Assembly (NCBI GenBank): GCA_023257915.1
Contig: JALRBB010000532.1
Location: 1-5,539, forward strand
DNA from: Quisquiliibacterium sp.
GTDB taxonomy: Bacteria > Pseudomonadota > Gammaproteobacteria > Burkholderiales > Burkholderiaceae_E
Direction: 5' to 3'
DNA length: 5,539 nucleotides
Below, piece by piece: positions 1 through 5,539 of this stretch. Under the pieces are notes generated by a model. It saw only the letters and a list, made by a program, of their open reading frames with translations. It had not been told where the DNA came from and did not search any database. Position 1 is the stretch's first letter. Each line of letters opens with the position of its first letter. Both the position numbers and the translations under genes were made by a program.

Positions 1-880
1 CGCGCAAATGGTCGAGAAATGCGGGCTCGAGCCGGCAGCGCCGGATCAGGGCTGCGAGCCCGGCGTCATCGCCGAGCGCAAAGTAGCCGTCGTAGTCAGC
101 GCCGAGCATGCCCACCGAGCCCGCGATCCGCGAGGCGAGCACCGGCACGCTGGCGGTCACCGCTTCGATCAGCACATTGGCACCGCCTTCCATCTTGGAG
201 GGCAGCAGCAGCAGCCGCGCGCGTCGGATCCACTGCCGGGTGCTCGCGTGCGGCAAAGCGCCCAGCATCTGCACCCGATTGTCGCCGCCAGCCGCTTGCC
301 GAAATACCGCCGCGGTGGTCGGATCCTTGTCACCACCGATATGCACCAGGCGCAGGCTCCCGAATGACTGGTGACTGGCCGGCAGGTGAGCAAGCGCGCG
401 TAGCGCTGTCAGCGGATCTTTCTCGTCGCGCAGATGGCCGACCAGCAGCAAATCAAAGCTGCGCTGGCGTGGCCTGCCGTGGGCGAGCCTGCGCGCTGAC
501 TGATAGATCACCTCGGTGCGTGGATGCAGATGGGTGGGCAGTTCATCCATGCCGCGTTCCTGCAAGACGACCAGCCGGCTGGCGAGCTCGAGCGAGCGTT
601 GCGCACTAGCGTCGGTGCGGATGTCGCGGTAAAGGTCAGTGCCTGTCAGCACCAGGGCCACCGGCCCGCCGGTCGCGGCAAATGCGTCGATCGATGTCGC
701 CGATCGGCGCGCATGCAGGGCGATCATGGCGTCGGCGTCAGTGCCGTCCCATTCGCGGGAGACATGCACCAGGTAGTCGCGGGCGAGGAAGTCTGACCAG
801 CGCCGGGCGGTCTGCCAGTTGCCATCGTTCGCGTCGGCCAAGGCCGGAGAGATGATCTGGATCGTTGGGCGATCGGACAT
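1..880 (-). CDS. senB: Selenosugar synthase SenB (GT-B glycosyltransferase), 3' end cut by window edge
   Basis: SenB is a cytoplasmic glycosyltransferase-like enzyme that joins selenophosphate to a UDP-sugar, giving the selenosugar that SenA couples to hercynine in selenoneine synthesis (family knowledge). The reading frame is open from ATG at 880 to the left edge: 293 codons without a stop. Family hallmarks seen: ISPALADANDGNWQTARRW (residues 10-28), ALHARRSATSI (54-64), LTGTDLYRDI (78-87), LVVLQERG (103-110), YQSA (126-129), LVGHLRDEKDPLTALRA (146-162), and a GT4-like E-x7-E motif in EGGANVLIEA (E231, E239), followed by VLASRIAGSVGMLGADYDGYF. Family members are about 320 residues, so about 30 are missing at the C-terminus. 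The ATG was chosen because the conserved N-terminus begins right after it; no strong Shine-Dalgarno is seen. The gene is divergent from the asparaginase. senA and senC are not in the window and could lie to the left. Older annotations call this family simply a glycosyltransferase (TIGR04348 type). Confidence 0.86.
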   Translation of the reverse strand, partial: MSDRPTIQIISPALADANDGNWQTARRWSDFLARDYLVHVSREWDGTDADAMIALHARRSATSIDAFAATGGPVALVLTGTDLYRDIRTDASAQRSLELASRLVVLQERGMDELPTHLHPRTEVIYQSARRLAHGRPRQRSFDLLLVGHLRDEKDPLTALRALAHLPASHQSFGSLRLVHIGGDKDPTTAAVFRQAAGGDNRVQMLGALPHASTRQWIRRARLLLLPSKMEGGANVLIEAVTASVPVLASRIAGSVGMLGADYDGYFALGDDAGLAALIRRCRLEPAFLDHLR

Positions 881-994
881 GGAGTCTTGGCTGCAGAGTG
901 CTCGTGCGCGCTTTGGGCCTGGCGTTTGCCTGGGTCGCTGGCTTCGAGTTTGTCGATTCGGCGAGTCTACTTCGCCGTCGCAATACCAGCATGC

Positions 995-1022
995 TTGGCC
1001 CCGGCGGCATCAGAGCTATCAT
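995..1022 (+). promoter_or_regulatory. Possible sigma-70-type promoter for the asparaginase gene
   Basis: TTGGCC (995-1000) and TATCAT (1017-1022) are separated by 16 bp, with transcription expected to begin near 1029, about 37 bases before the ATG. Both boxes are imperfect. This is the best candidate seen in the 185-bp divergent spacer 881-1065; no convincing promoter for senB on the other strand was found there. Confidence 0.28.
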
Positions 1023-1055
1023 CGCCAAGCTCAGTCAGGTCCCGATTTTTGCAAC

Positions 1056-1059
1056 GGAG
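1056..1059 (+). promoter_or_regulatory. Ribosome binding site that fixes the asparaginase start
   Basis: GGAG lies 6 bases before the ATG at 1066. The frame stays open upstream to a TTG at 865 and includes a GTG directly before the ATG. The upstream residues do not look like the family, and this Shine-Dalgarno fits the ATG at 1066. Confidence 0.7.
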
Positions 1060-1065
1060 TCAGTG

Positions 1066-2064
1066 ATGACAAACCCGGTACTGGTCGAAATCACGCGCGG
1101 CGGCATCGTCGAAAGCCGGCATCGCGGCAGCATTGTTGTCGTCGACAGCGCGGGCAAGATTCTGCTGTCGCTTGGCGATCGCTTGTTGCCGGTGTTTCCG
1201 CGCTCTGCGATCAAGGCGCTGCAGGCGCTGCCCATGGTTGCATCGGGTGCTCCGGAGCGCTTTGGCCTCGGCGATGACGAAATCGCATTGGCTTGTGCCT
1301 CGCATACCGGGTCGGCGGTGCATGTCCGCGCCGCTGCTTCGATGCTGGCCAAGGCCGGCATGTCAGCGGACTTGCTTGAATGCGGCGTGCAGCCACCGCG
1401 CGACGATGACGAGGCGCGCGAGCTTGCGCGCCAGGCGAGGCCGGCGCTCGCGCTGCACAACAACTGTTCCGGCAAGCATGCAGGCTTCGTGTGCCTTGCC
1501 TGTGCGCATCACGAGGATCCGCGCGGGTATGTGAACGCATCGCACCCGGTGCAGCAGCGGGTACGTGCGGTGCTTGAGCAGATGACCGAGCAGACGCTGG
1601 ACCCGCTGGCCTGTGGTACCGATGGCTGCTCAATCCCGACCTATGCGATCTCGCTGGTCGCCCTGGCCAGCGCGTTCGCACGCTTTGGCAGCGGGGTTGG
1701 CCTGGATGCCGTCCGGGCGCGTGCAGCAGCCCGAATCCGCAAGGCAGTGGCTGCCAATCCGCTGATGGTCGGAGGCGAAGGAAAGTTCGACACTCTGGTA
1801 ATGCGTGTGCTCGGCGAACAGGTGTTCTGCAAGATTGGAGCCGAGGGTGTTTACTGCGCCGCGCTGCCCGACCAGGGGCTGGGTGTTGCGATCAAGATCG
1901 ATGACGGGGCTGCCCGTGCTGCGGAATGCGCGATGGGCGCGGTGATCCGTCGCTTCGTGCCGCTTTCCGAGGATGCGCGCGCTCGGCTCGGTAATGTCCT
2001 GGAGCCTGAGTTGCGCAACTGGAACGGCATCCTGGTTGGGCAGGTTCGTAGCGTCGGGTTTTGA
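1066..2064 (+). CDS. L-asparaginase, asparaginase II family (Rhizobium etli AnsA/ReAV-like)
   Basis: This 332-residue protein is expected to hydrolyse L-asparagine to aspartate and ammonia in the cytoplasm; no signal peptide is seen. It belongs to the Rhizobium-type (Pfam Asparaginase_II) class, which is unrelated to E. coli AnsA/AnsB. Motifs seen: the N-terminal LVEITRGGIVESRHRGSIVVVD; PRSAIKALQ with an S47-x-x-K50 pair; ASHTGS (S79); NNCSGKHAG with C134, K137 and H138; LACGTDGCSIPTYA with C183; NPLMVGGEGKFDT; and CKIGAEGVY with K256. In the characterised R. etli enzyme two Ser-Lys pairs act in catalysis and a Cys/Lys/Cys set binds zinc; the residues listed align with these by motif, so the enzyme looks intact. 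Its length is normal for the family. It is divergent from senB and converges on the downstream transporter gene with a 29-bp gap. No functional link to either neighbour is evident. Confidence 0.9.
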   Translation: MTNPVLVEITRGGIVESRHRGSIVVVDSAGKILLSLGDRLLPVFPRSAIKALQALPMVASGAPERFGLGDDEIALACASHTGSAVHVRAAASMLAKAGMSADLLECGVQPPRDDDEARELARQARPALALHNNCSGKHAGFVCLACAHHEDPRGYVNASHPVQQRVRAVLEQMTEQTLDPLACGTDGCSIPTYAISLVALASAFARFGSGVGLDAVRARAAARIRKAVAANPLMVGGEGKFDTLVMRVLGEQVFCKIGAEGVYCAALPDQGLGVAIKIDDGAARAAECAMGAVIRRFVPLSEDARARLGNVLEPELRNWNGILVGQVRSVGF

Positions 2065-2093
2065 TGTTTGTCGCAGCTGCCGGCCTGCTGAAC

Positions 2094-2936
2094 TCAGCCG
2101 CGGCTTGCTCGAGAACGGACTCGTTCGCGGTGCAGAACATACAAGCCCGAGCCAATTAGCAAGCCGATTCCCGCCCAGGCGAGCAGATTCGGGATGTCGC
2201 CCCAGATCAACCAGCCGAGCATCAGCGCCCACAACAGTCCGGCATATCGGAACGGTGCCACCAGGGACACCTCGCCGTGGCGCATCGCATCGATGATCCA
2301 GTAGTAGCCACCAGCCAGAAAGATTGACGCCAGCGCCAGTGTGCCCAGTTGCAACCAGCCGAAGGCTTGCCAGCCGTCGATCACCGACAAGACACCGGCT
2401 AGCAGTGTGACCGACGCGGCGGTCGCCAGCGTGATCAGGATCGACGGTGTACCGGGCGCGATGCGCCGGGTCAGCAGGTCGCGGATTGCATGGCCGAGGG
2501 TGGCGAGCAGGCAAACCAGCGAGTAAACATTGAAGCCATCGGCACTTGGCTGGATCACCATCAGCACCCCGGTGAAACCGACCAGGATCGCGCTCCAGCG
2601 CCGCCAGCCGACTTGCTCGGCCAGCAGCAGCGCGGCCAGCACGGTGATGAACAACGGGGTGGCCAGGTTGATCGAGGTGGCGTTCGCGATCGGCAGACTG
2701 AACAGTGAGGCGAGGTACAACATCGTTGCCACCGCATCCACGCCGGCCCGAGCCAGCACCGGCCGGGCGAGCGCCTGACGCAGCTGTCCGGTAGCACCGA
2801 GCGCATGCGCGACGACCAGTACCAGGGCGGTCGCCATCAATCCGCGCACGAAGATCAACTGCATTGTTGGCATCGACTGGCTGGTGTACTTGATCAGCGC
2901 GTCGTTGGTGATGAAGCAAATCATCGCGACAACCAT
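2094..2936 (-). CDS. EamA/DMT-superfamily inner-membrane transporter (start uncertain, may extend upstream)
   Basis: This 280-residue, very hydrophobic protein has about ten predicted membrane segments (near residues 1-18, 27-47, 66-86, 90-107, 114-130, 136-152, 165-186, 193-214, 223-244, 250-269). They form the two tandem EamA halves (about 1-128 and 137-268). The pattern NATSINLATPLFITVLAALL followed by AEQVGWRRW and a Gly-rich segment ending IQP is typical of the family. The C-terminus is basic (RERVRSRASRG), as expected for a cytoplasmic tail. Members export or import small metabolites; the substrate cannot be told from sequence. The gene lies downstream of fabI on the same strand and probably shares its transcript. 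Oddity: the frame is open and family-like upstream of this ATG (LLRANRRGIIA), yet no ATG, GTG or TTG occurs between an in-frame stop at 3045-3047 and 2936, and no Shine-Dalgarno precedes the ATG. The real start may be a CTG near 2966-2969. Confidence 0.85.
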   Translation of the reverse strand: MVVAMICFITNDALIKYTSQSMPTMQLIFVRGLMATALVLVVAHALGATGQLRQALARPVLARAGVDAVATMLYLASLFSLPIANATSINLATPLFITVLAALLLAEQVGWRRWSAILVGFTGVLMVIQPSADGFNVYSLVCLLATLGHAIRDLLTRRIAPGTPSILITLATAASVTLLAGVLSVIDGWQAFGWLQLGTLALASIFLAGGYYWIIDAMRHGEVSLVAPFRYAGLLWALMLGWLIWGDIPNLLAWAGIGLLIGSGLYVLHRERVRSRASRG

Positions 2937-3016
2937 CGCGATGATGCCGCGCCGATTGGCGCGCAGCAGCGCGGCGGCGTCGGCTGAGGCCGCGCCGCCT
3001 GCAGGTGGCTTCGGGT

Positions 3017-3802
3017 TTATTCCAGTGCTCCGCTCATCACGGTGTTAAAGCCCGCGTCCACGTAGGTGATCTCGGCGGTGACTCCGGCGGCCAGATCCGA
3101 GAGCAGGAAGGCAGCAACATTGCCGACATCATCGATCGAGACGTTGCGGCGCAGCGGTGCACTTTGCTCAACGACCGACAGGATCTTGGAGAAGCCCTTG
3201 ATCCCGCTGGCGGCCAGCGTCTTGATCGGGCCGGCCGAGATGCCATTGACCCGGATTCCCTGCGGGCCGACCGCTTCAGCCAGATAGCGGACTGCGGCCT
3301 CGAGGCTGGCCTTGGCCAGACCCATGGTGTTGTAGGCCGGCACCATGCGCTCGGCTCCAAGATAGGTGAGCGTCAGCATCGCACCCCGGCGACCTTGCAT
3401 CATCGGCGCGGCGGCCTTGGCCAGCGCCGCGAAGCTATAGGCGGAAATATCGTGCGCCACCCGGAACGATTCACGACTGAGCCCGTCCAGGAAATTGCCG
3501 GCGATCGCCTCGCGCGGTGCGAAGGCGATTGCGTGAACCAGACCGTCCAGACCGTCCCAGCTTGCGCGCAAACCGTCGAACAGCCCATCGATCTGGGCGT
3601 CTTCGGCGACATCGCAGGGAAACACCAGCGAAGAGCCAAACTCTGCGGCCATTTCGCGGACTCGCGCCTCAAAGCGCTCATTTTGGAAGGTGAACGCCAG
3701 TTCTGCCCCTTGTGCATGGCAGCTTCGAGCGATGCCGTAGGCGATCGAGCGGTTCGACAGCAGTCCGGTGACGAGGATGCGCTTGCCGGCGAGAAAGCCC
3801 AT
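3017..3802 (-). CDS. fabI: Enoyl-[acyl-carrier-protein] reductase [NADH] FabI
   Basis: FabI reduces trans-2-enoyl-ACP with NADH, the last step of each round of type II fatty-acid elongation in the cytoplasm. The 261-residue length matches E. coli FabI (262). Seen in order: the nucleotide-binding N-terminus GKRILVTGLLSNRSIAYGIA (6-25); FPCDV with D64; VHAIAFAPREA (89-99); AHDISAYSF (116-124); TYLGAERMVPAYNTMGLAKA, giving the catalytic set Y147, Y157 and K164; RVNGISAGPIKTLAASGIKG (184-203); and DDVGNVAAFLLSDLAAGVTA (224-243). Residue 93 is Ala where E. coli has Gly; Ala is also found naturally in other FabI proteins, so it says nothing firm about triclosan. The start is supported by a strong Shine-Dalgarno. 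The gene is followed on the same strand by the DMT transporter and is divergent from the YejA-like gene. Confidence 0.95.
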   Translation of the reverse strand: MGFLAGKRILVTGLLSNRSIAYGIARSCHAQGAELAFTFQNERFEARVREMAAEFGSSLVFPCDVAEDAQIDGLFDGLRASWDGLDGLVHAIAFAPREAIAGNFLDGLSRESFRVAHDISAYSFAALAKAAAPMMQGRRGAMLTLTYLGAERMVPAYNTMGLAKASLEAAVRYLAEAVGPQGIRVNGISAGPIKTLAASGIKGFSKILSVVEQSAPLRRNVSIDDVGNVAAFLLSDLAAGVTAEITYVDAGFNTVMSGALE

Positions 3803-3808
3803 CGGTGA

Positions 3809-3814
3809 CTCCTT
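3809..3814 (-). promoter_or_regulatory. Strong ribosome binding site of fabI
   Basis: On the minus strand AAGGAG lies 6 bases before the fabI ATG at 3802, an almost ideal Shine-Dalgarno, and it confirms that start. Confidence 0.8.
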
Positions 3815-3881
3815 GTGGTCTGGGTAATTCCGCTATTTTGGCACGCGGCCGCTGAAGACCGCCGCGCCGGGGGCTGTCGGC

Positions 3882-3887
3882 TAGAAT
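3882..3887 (+). promoter_or_regulatory. Possible -10 box directly ahead of the binding-protein gene
   Basis: TAGAAT matches the sigma-70 -10 consensus in five of six bases and ends 5 bases before the ATG at 3893. Transcription would then begin at or next to the A of the start codon, giving a leaderless message. There is no Shine-Dalgarno ahead of that ATG, which agrees. No good -35 box is seen 16-18 bp upstream, so support is limited. Confidence 0.3.
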
Positions 3888-3892
3888 CGCGC

Positions 3893-5263
3893 ATGCTTTC
3901 TTCCATCGTCTCGGCGCTGATCGCGACAACGCTGCTACTGGCATCGTCGGGTGCCGAGGCGGTGCATGCGCTCGCTTGGGGGGATAAGCCGAAGTATCCG
4001 GCCGGATTCCTCCATTTCGATTACGTGAACCCGGATGCGCCACGTAACGGCAGCATCAATCTGGATGGTTTCGGTTCCTTCGATTCGCTCAATCCGCTGA
4101 CGCTCAAGGGCATCGCCCCGACCTGGATCTCGTTGCTGATGTTCGAGACGCTCGCCGAGACAAGCGACGACGAGCCGTTCTCGATGTACGGGCTGCTGGC
4201 CGACGACATGCGCTTCGCGGCCGATGGCCTATCGATCACGTTCCGGCTCAATCCAGCGGCCCGCTTCTCCAACGGCGACCGGGTCACCGCGCAGGACGTC
4301 AAGTATTCCTTCGACACGCTGATGGGCAAGTCGGCGCATCCGCGCTTTCGCCAGTATTTCGCTGATGTGGCTCGTGCGGTGGTGCTCGATTCGCGCACAG
4401 TGCGCTTTGAATTTCGGCGTCGCAATCATGAACTTCACATGATTATCGGAGCCCAGATGCCGGTGTTCTCGCGCAAGTGGGCCGGGCAGCGTGCATTCGA
4501 TACGGTGGTGCGGGAGGCGCCGCTTGCGTCAGGTCCCTACCTGGTCGAACGGGTCGACTGGGGCAAGACGATCACGTTTCGGCGCAATCCGGACTATTGG
4601 GGCGAGCAACTGCCGGTACGACGCGGTATGTTCAATTTCGAGCAAATTACCTTCAAGTACTTCAAGGACGATACCGCCCGGCTCGAGGGCTTCAAGGCGG
4701 GCGAGTTCGACTGGATTTCAGAAAATTCGGCCAAGAACTGGGCGCGCGGTCATGTCGGGCGCAAGTACAACTCCGGGGAGATCATCAAGCAACTGTTCAA
4801 ACACTCCAACGCCGCTGGCATGCAGGGGTTCGTGCTCAATACCCGTCGGCCGATGTTTGCCGACGTGCGGGTGCGCGAGGCGATGGCTCTGGCGTTCGAC
4901 TTTGAGTGGATGAACCGGCAGATCTTCTACGATCAGTACTTGCGCAGCCCGAGCTTTTTCACCAACAGCGAAATGCAGGCTGACGGATATCCGGACGAGC
5001 ATGAGTACGCGCTGCTCAGGTCGCTGCGTGCCAAGCTTGGTGCTGCTGTGCTTGAGGAGGAGGCGCCGATGCCACCGTCCACGGTCGCGCCTGACTCGCT
5101 GCGTGGGAACTTGCGCCGTGCGATCCGTCTGCTGGCGGCGGCCGGCTGGACGGTCGCAGCCGAGGGGCGTCTGCGCAATCAGGCTGGCTTGAGGATTCGC
5201 CGGCCGGATGCGGCCAGCCTCTGGCTGCGTCCTTTGTCGGAGGCAGCATTCCCCACAGCTTAA
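3893..5263 (+). CDS. Periplasmic oligopeptide-binding protein, YejA-like (SBP family 5), broken after about residue 432
   Basis: This is the substrate-binding component of a YejABEF-type peptide ABC importer. The proposed start gives a hydrophobic signal sequence (SSIVSALIATTLLLASS) with likely cleavage after AEA (residue 23) or VHA (26). Then come family signatures: HFDYVNPDAPRNGSINLDGF, GSFDSLNPLTLKGIAP, DEPFSMYGLLADDM, the family-5 stretch around FRLNPAARFSNGDRVTAQDV, SGPYLVERVDWGKTITFRRN followed by PDYWGE, and MQGFVLNTRRPMFADVRVRE. Full-length relatives are about 600 residues. Here resemblance ends at RLRNQAG near base 5188; the next 24 residues are unfamiliar and a stop falls at 5261-5263. 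The last third of the protein, and the permease and ATPase genes expected next, are absent. Another oddity is that no Lys or Arg precedes the hydrophobic core from this ATG. A GTG at 3815 is in frame, but its 26 extra residues overlap the fabI leader and look non-coding. The family is sure, the gene end is not. Confidence 0.82.
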   Translation: MLSSIVSALIATTLLLASSGAEAVHALAWGDKPKYPAGFLHFDYVNPDAPRNGSINLDGFGSFDSLNPLTLKGIAPTWISLLMFETLAETSDDEPFSMYGLLADDMRFAADGLSITFRLNPAARFSNGDRVTAQDVKYSFDTLMGKSAHPRFRQYFADVARAVVLDSRTVRFEFRRRNHELHMIIGAQMPVFSRKWAGQRAFDTVVREAPLASGPYLVERVDWGKTITFRRNPDYWGEQLPVRRGMFNFEQITFKYFKDDTARLEGFKAGEFDWISENSAKNWARGHVGRKYNSGEIIKQLFKHSNAAGMQGFVLNTRRPMFADVRVREAMALAFDFEWMNRQIFYDQYLRSPSFFTNSEMQADGYPDEHEYALLRSLRAKLGAAVLEEEAPMPPSTVAPDSLRGNLRRAIRLLAAAGWTVAAEGRLRNQAGLRIRRPDAASLWLRPLSEAAFPTA

Positions 5264-5291
5264 CCGCTCACTGGGCAACTTCCTCGAGAGG
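5189..5291. other. Unassigned stretch between two gene fragments
   Basis: No frame on either strand gives a recognisable protein here. The binding-protein frame runs on for 24 unfamiliar codons to a TAA. A hairpin, stem 5210-5217 with 5221-5228 (one G-T pair, loop CCT), is present but not followed by a T-run, so it is not a classical terminator. The stretch lies between the end of YejA-like homology and the beginning of the peptidase fragment. Confidence 0.4.
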
Positions 5292-5405
5292 ACGCTGGCG
5301 CACGAGCTCGGCCACGGCGTCCACCAGGTGCTCGCCGCCGACCAGGGCTTGCTGCTCTCCAACACGCCGCTGACGCTGGCCGAGACGGCGTCTGTGTTCG
5401 GCGAG
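5292..5405 (+). pseudogene. Internal fragment of an M3-family oligoendopeptidase F (zinc site)
   Basis: A 38-codon piece reads TLAHELGHGVHQVLAADQG then LLLSNTPLTLAETASVFGE. It contains the metallopeptidase motif HELGH (bases 5301-5315), whose two His bind zinc and whose Glu is catalytic. The downstream Glu in LAETAS is the third zinc ligand of M3 enzymes. This spacing and wording are specific to PepF-type oligoendopeptidases, cytoplasmic enzymes of about 600 residues that cut short peptides. Neither the N-terminal helical part nor the C-terminus is present. Upstream residues in this frame (HSPQLNRSLGNFLER) fit the family poorly, and after VFGE the reading becomes unrelated. It is not in frame with the binding protein. 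The antisense frame is also open but reads as a shadow (VGGEHLVDAVAELVRQR). Confidence 0.7.
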
Positions 5406-5539
5406 AAGGTGCATCAGCCGCCGCTCGACGCGATCCTTGGCCTCGGGCGAGAGAGCGGCTTGGGCCAGGGTGCGGGCCGCGACCGACAGGCCTAGCTGGA
5501 CGTGCTCGATCCGTTGGCGCGTGATGTCGCCGATCTGAA
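5400..5539 (-). pseudogene. Fragment of a probable chemotaxis-related (methyl-accepting-type) protein
   Basis: On the minus strand, in from the right edge, a frame reads QIGDITRQRIEHVQLGL, then SVAARTLAQAALSPEAKDR, then VERRLMHLLAE. The element resembling 'FQDITRQRIEHV' recurs in chemotaxis-related proteins of proteobacteria; this assignment is from memory of such sequences and is tentative. Beyond LLAE (base 5400) the frame enters the antisense of the peptidase fragment and continues as a shadow to a stop at 5268-5270. The fragment therefore seems to meet the peptidase piece tail to tail near 5400-5406. The beginning of the gene lies outside the window. Confidence 0.42.

Noticed and set aside
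8..796. Several plus-strand open frames opposite senB
   Set aside because: Their translations are Arg/Ala/Gln-rich shadow sequence, while the minus strand encodes a continuous SenB.
865..1065. 67-codon N-terminal extension of the asparaginase starting at a TTG
   Set aside because: The residues are unlike the family, the stretch overlaps the start of senB, and GGAG is correctly spaced for the ATG at 1066.
2065..2093. Possible bidirectional terminator between the convergent asparaginase and transporter genes
   Set aside because: Only a 4-bp CAGC/GCTG stem (2074-2077 with 2087-2090) can be drawn and there is no T-run on either strand.
1630..2919. Minus-strand open frame of 429 codons covering the transporter and part of the asparaginase
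   Set aside because: It is a GC-rich shadow frame. It overlaps the well-supported transporter in another frame and the asparaginase on the other strand, and its residues are Arg/Ala-rich without membrane segments or motifs.
3524..3526. Ala at FabI residue 93, the position of E. coli Gly93 linked to triclosan resistance
   Set aside because: Ala occurs naturally at this position in other FabI proteins, including drug-sensitive ones, so resistance cannot be inferred.
3005..3808. Long plus-strand open frame of 267 codons opposite fabI
   Set aside because: It is the antisense shadow of fabI. The minus strand carries every FabI motif and a strong ribosome site; the plus reading resembles no protein I know and is rich in Arg, Gly and His.
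5268..5399. Continuation of the minus-strand chemotaxis-like frame to its stop at 5268
   Set aside because: In this part the opposite strand carries the highly conserved peptidase zinc site, and the minus reading looks like its antisense.
1..5539. CRISPR arrays, insertion sequences, tRNA or rRNA genes, attachment sites
   Set aside because: No spaced direct repeats, transposase motifs, terminal inverted repeats or RNA-gene signatures were seen on either strand.

Overview
The window is GC-rich proteobacterial DNA. The gene set (selenosugar synthase SenB, a Rhizobium-type asparaginase, fabI followed by a drug/metabolite-type transporter, and a YejA-like binding protein divergent from fabI) best fits a betaproteobacterium of Burkholderiales type. 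That placement is inferred from family resemblance and gene order; no marker gene is present to prove it.

Layout. 1-880 (minus) is senB, running off the left edge, so its last few dozen codons are missing. 881-1065 is a divergent intergenic region with one weak promoter candidate. 1066-2064 (plus) is an asparaginase II family enzyme. It converges, with a 29-bp gap, on 2094-2936 (minus), an EamA/DMT-type inner-membrane transporter. Just upstream of that, on the same strand, is fabI (3017-3802, enoyl-ACP reductase), and the two probably form an operon. From a 90-bp divergent spacer the plus strand then carries a periplasmic oligopeptide-binding protein of the YejA type, starting at 3893.

The right end (about 5188-5539) is abnormal. 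The binding protein loses its family resemblance near 5188, roughly two thirds of the way through, and stops at 5263. It is followed by a 38-codon piece of an M3 oligoendopeptidase F carrying the HELGH zinc motif (5292-5405, plus), and then by a piece of an apparently chemotaxis-related protein on the opposite strand (about 5400-5539, minus). None of these pieces has a normal beginning or end. The simplest reading is a chimeric contig end (assembly or amplification artefact). A real rearrangement is possible but less likely.

Functionally these are mostly independent housekeeping or accessory genes: selenium metabolite synthesis (senB), asparagine breakdown, metabolite export, fatty-acid elongation and peptide uptake. 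I do not see a new multi-gene system. The most noteworthy biology is senB, which predicts selenoneine synthesis if senA and senC lie elsewhere in the genome. The most noteworthy structural point is the patchwork right end.
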